Assembly: GCF_900105165.1 (NCBI RefSeq)
Contig: NZ_LT629740.1
Location: 1,302,001 to 1,366,000 of the forward strand
Origin: Mucilaginibacter mallensis
GTDB lineage: Bacteria > Bacteroidota > Bacteroidia > Sphingobacteriales > Sphingobacteriaceae
Direction: 5' to 3'
Length of the DNA stretch: 64,000 bases
Shown here: positions 63,907-64,000 of the stretch, one piece after another
How the letters are laid out: each line of letters starts with the position of its first letter
Numbering within the stretch: position 1 is the stretch's first letter
Translations under genes and position numbers: made by a program
Notes under the pieces: model-generated
Databases searched by the model: none
Seen by the model: only the letters and a program-made list of their open reading frames with translations
What the model was told of the DNA's origin: nothing

Positions 63907-64000
63907 AAAATATGTTTTAAAAAAAAATCGGTTAAAAGTATGATTTACTTATTGTAAAAAGAACACTTAGGGTCATTAAAAATAAAATCGAGGTCAAAAA

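Overview
The window looks like a chromosomal segment of a Bacteroidota bacterium of the Sphingobacteriaceae type (Mucilaginibacter/Pedobacter-like). This is inferred from a type IX secretion sorting domain, DUF2911, DUF3810 and SemiSWEET proteins, ECF sigma factors with Bacteroidota-style partners, starts without clear Shine-Dalgarno sequences, and a TAnnTTTG-type promoter before thioredoxin. It holds about 55 protein genes. No rRNA, tRNA, prophage, CRISPR array or intact insertion sequence was seen.

Layout. 1-935: the left edge cuts a desaturase that closely resembles eukaryotic sphingolipid delta-4 desaturases. 1063-2067: secreted YVTN propeller. 2865-8145: tripartite RND efflux operon. 8489-9908: single-domain EamA transporter, a duplicated fragment of its 3' end, and two small unknown genes. 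9910-19373: two ArnT-like membrane glycosyltransferases bracket DUF2911, DUF3810, an ECF sigma operon and an HGSNAT-like membrane protein. 20028-26149: housekeeping genes (miaA, CCA-adding-type enzyme, threonylcarbamoyl-AMP synthase, dapD) and a glycosyltransferase. 26716-28151: thioredoxin and a DUF58 protein. 28691-35077: a GH130 protein, an APC permease and two overlapping glycosyltransferases, probably making or recycling a glycan. 35333-42315: an aminotransferase, a second ECF sigma operon whose membrane protein carries six exact 31-residue repeats, and an FAH / M23 peptidase / Bcp operon. 42759-53422: TonB-like protein, bare T9SS domain, KUP potassium transporter, two PAP2 phosphatases, SemiSWEET plus APC permease, M3 peptidase and a GGCT-fold protein. 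53631-57879: FtsX-type permease, SDR protein and Crp/Fnr regulator. 58101-58916: small AT-rich patch with a gene remnant and a putative secreted zincin. 59178-63906: glycolytic operon (pfkA, kinase-like protein, gap), a divergent NUDIX-type regulator and an intact paralogue of the kinase-like protein.

The intergenic space is very rich in large palindromic repeats. At least six families occur, most in two to five copies, and they fill nearly every gap longer than 250 bases. Several naive gene starts run into these repeats and have been corrected.

The observations most worth following are: the desaturase (1-935); the kinase-like protein in the glycolytic operon that has lost its phosphate-binding motif, next to an intact paralogue; the degenerate-NUDIX regulator with a palindrome in the pfkA promoter; the six-repeat membrane protein beside an ECF sigma factor; the GH130/glycosyltransferase cluster; and the palindromic repeat families.
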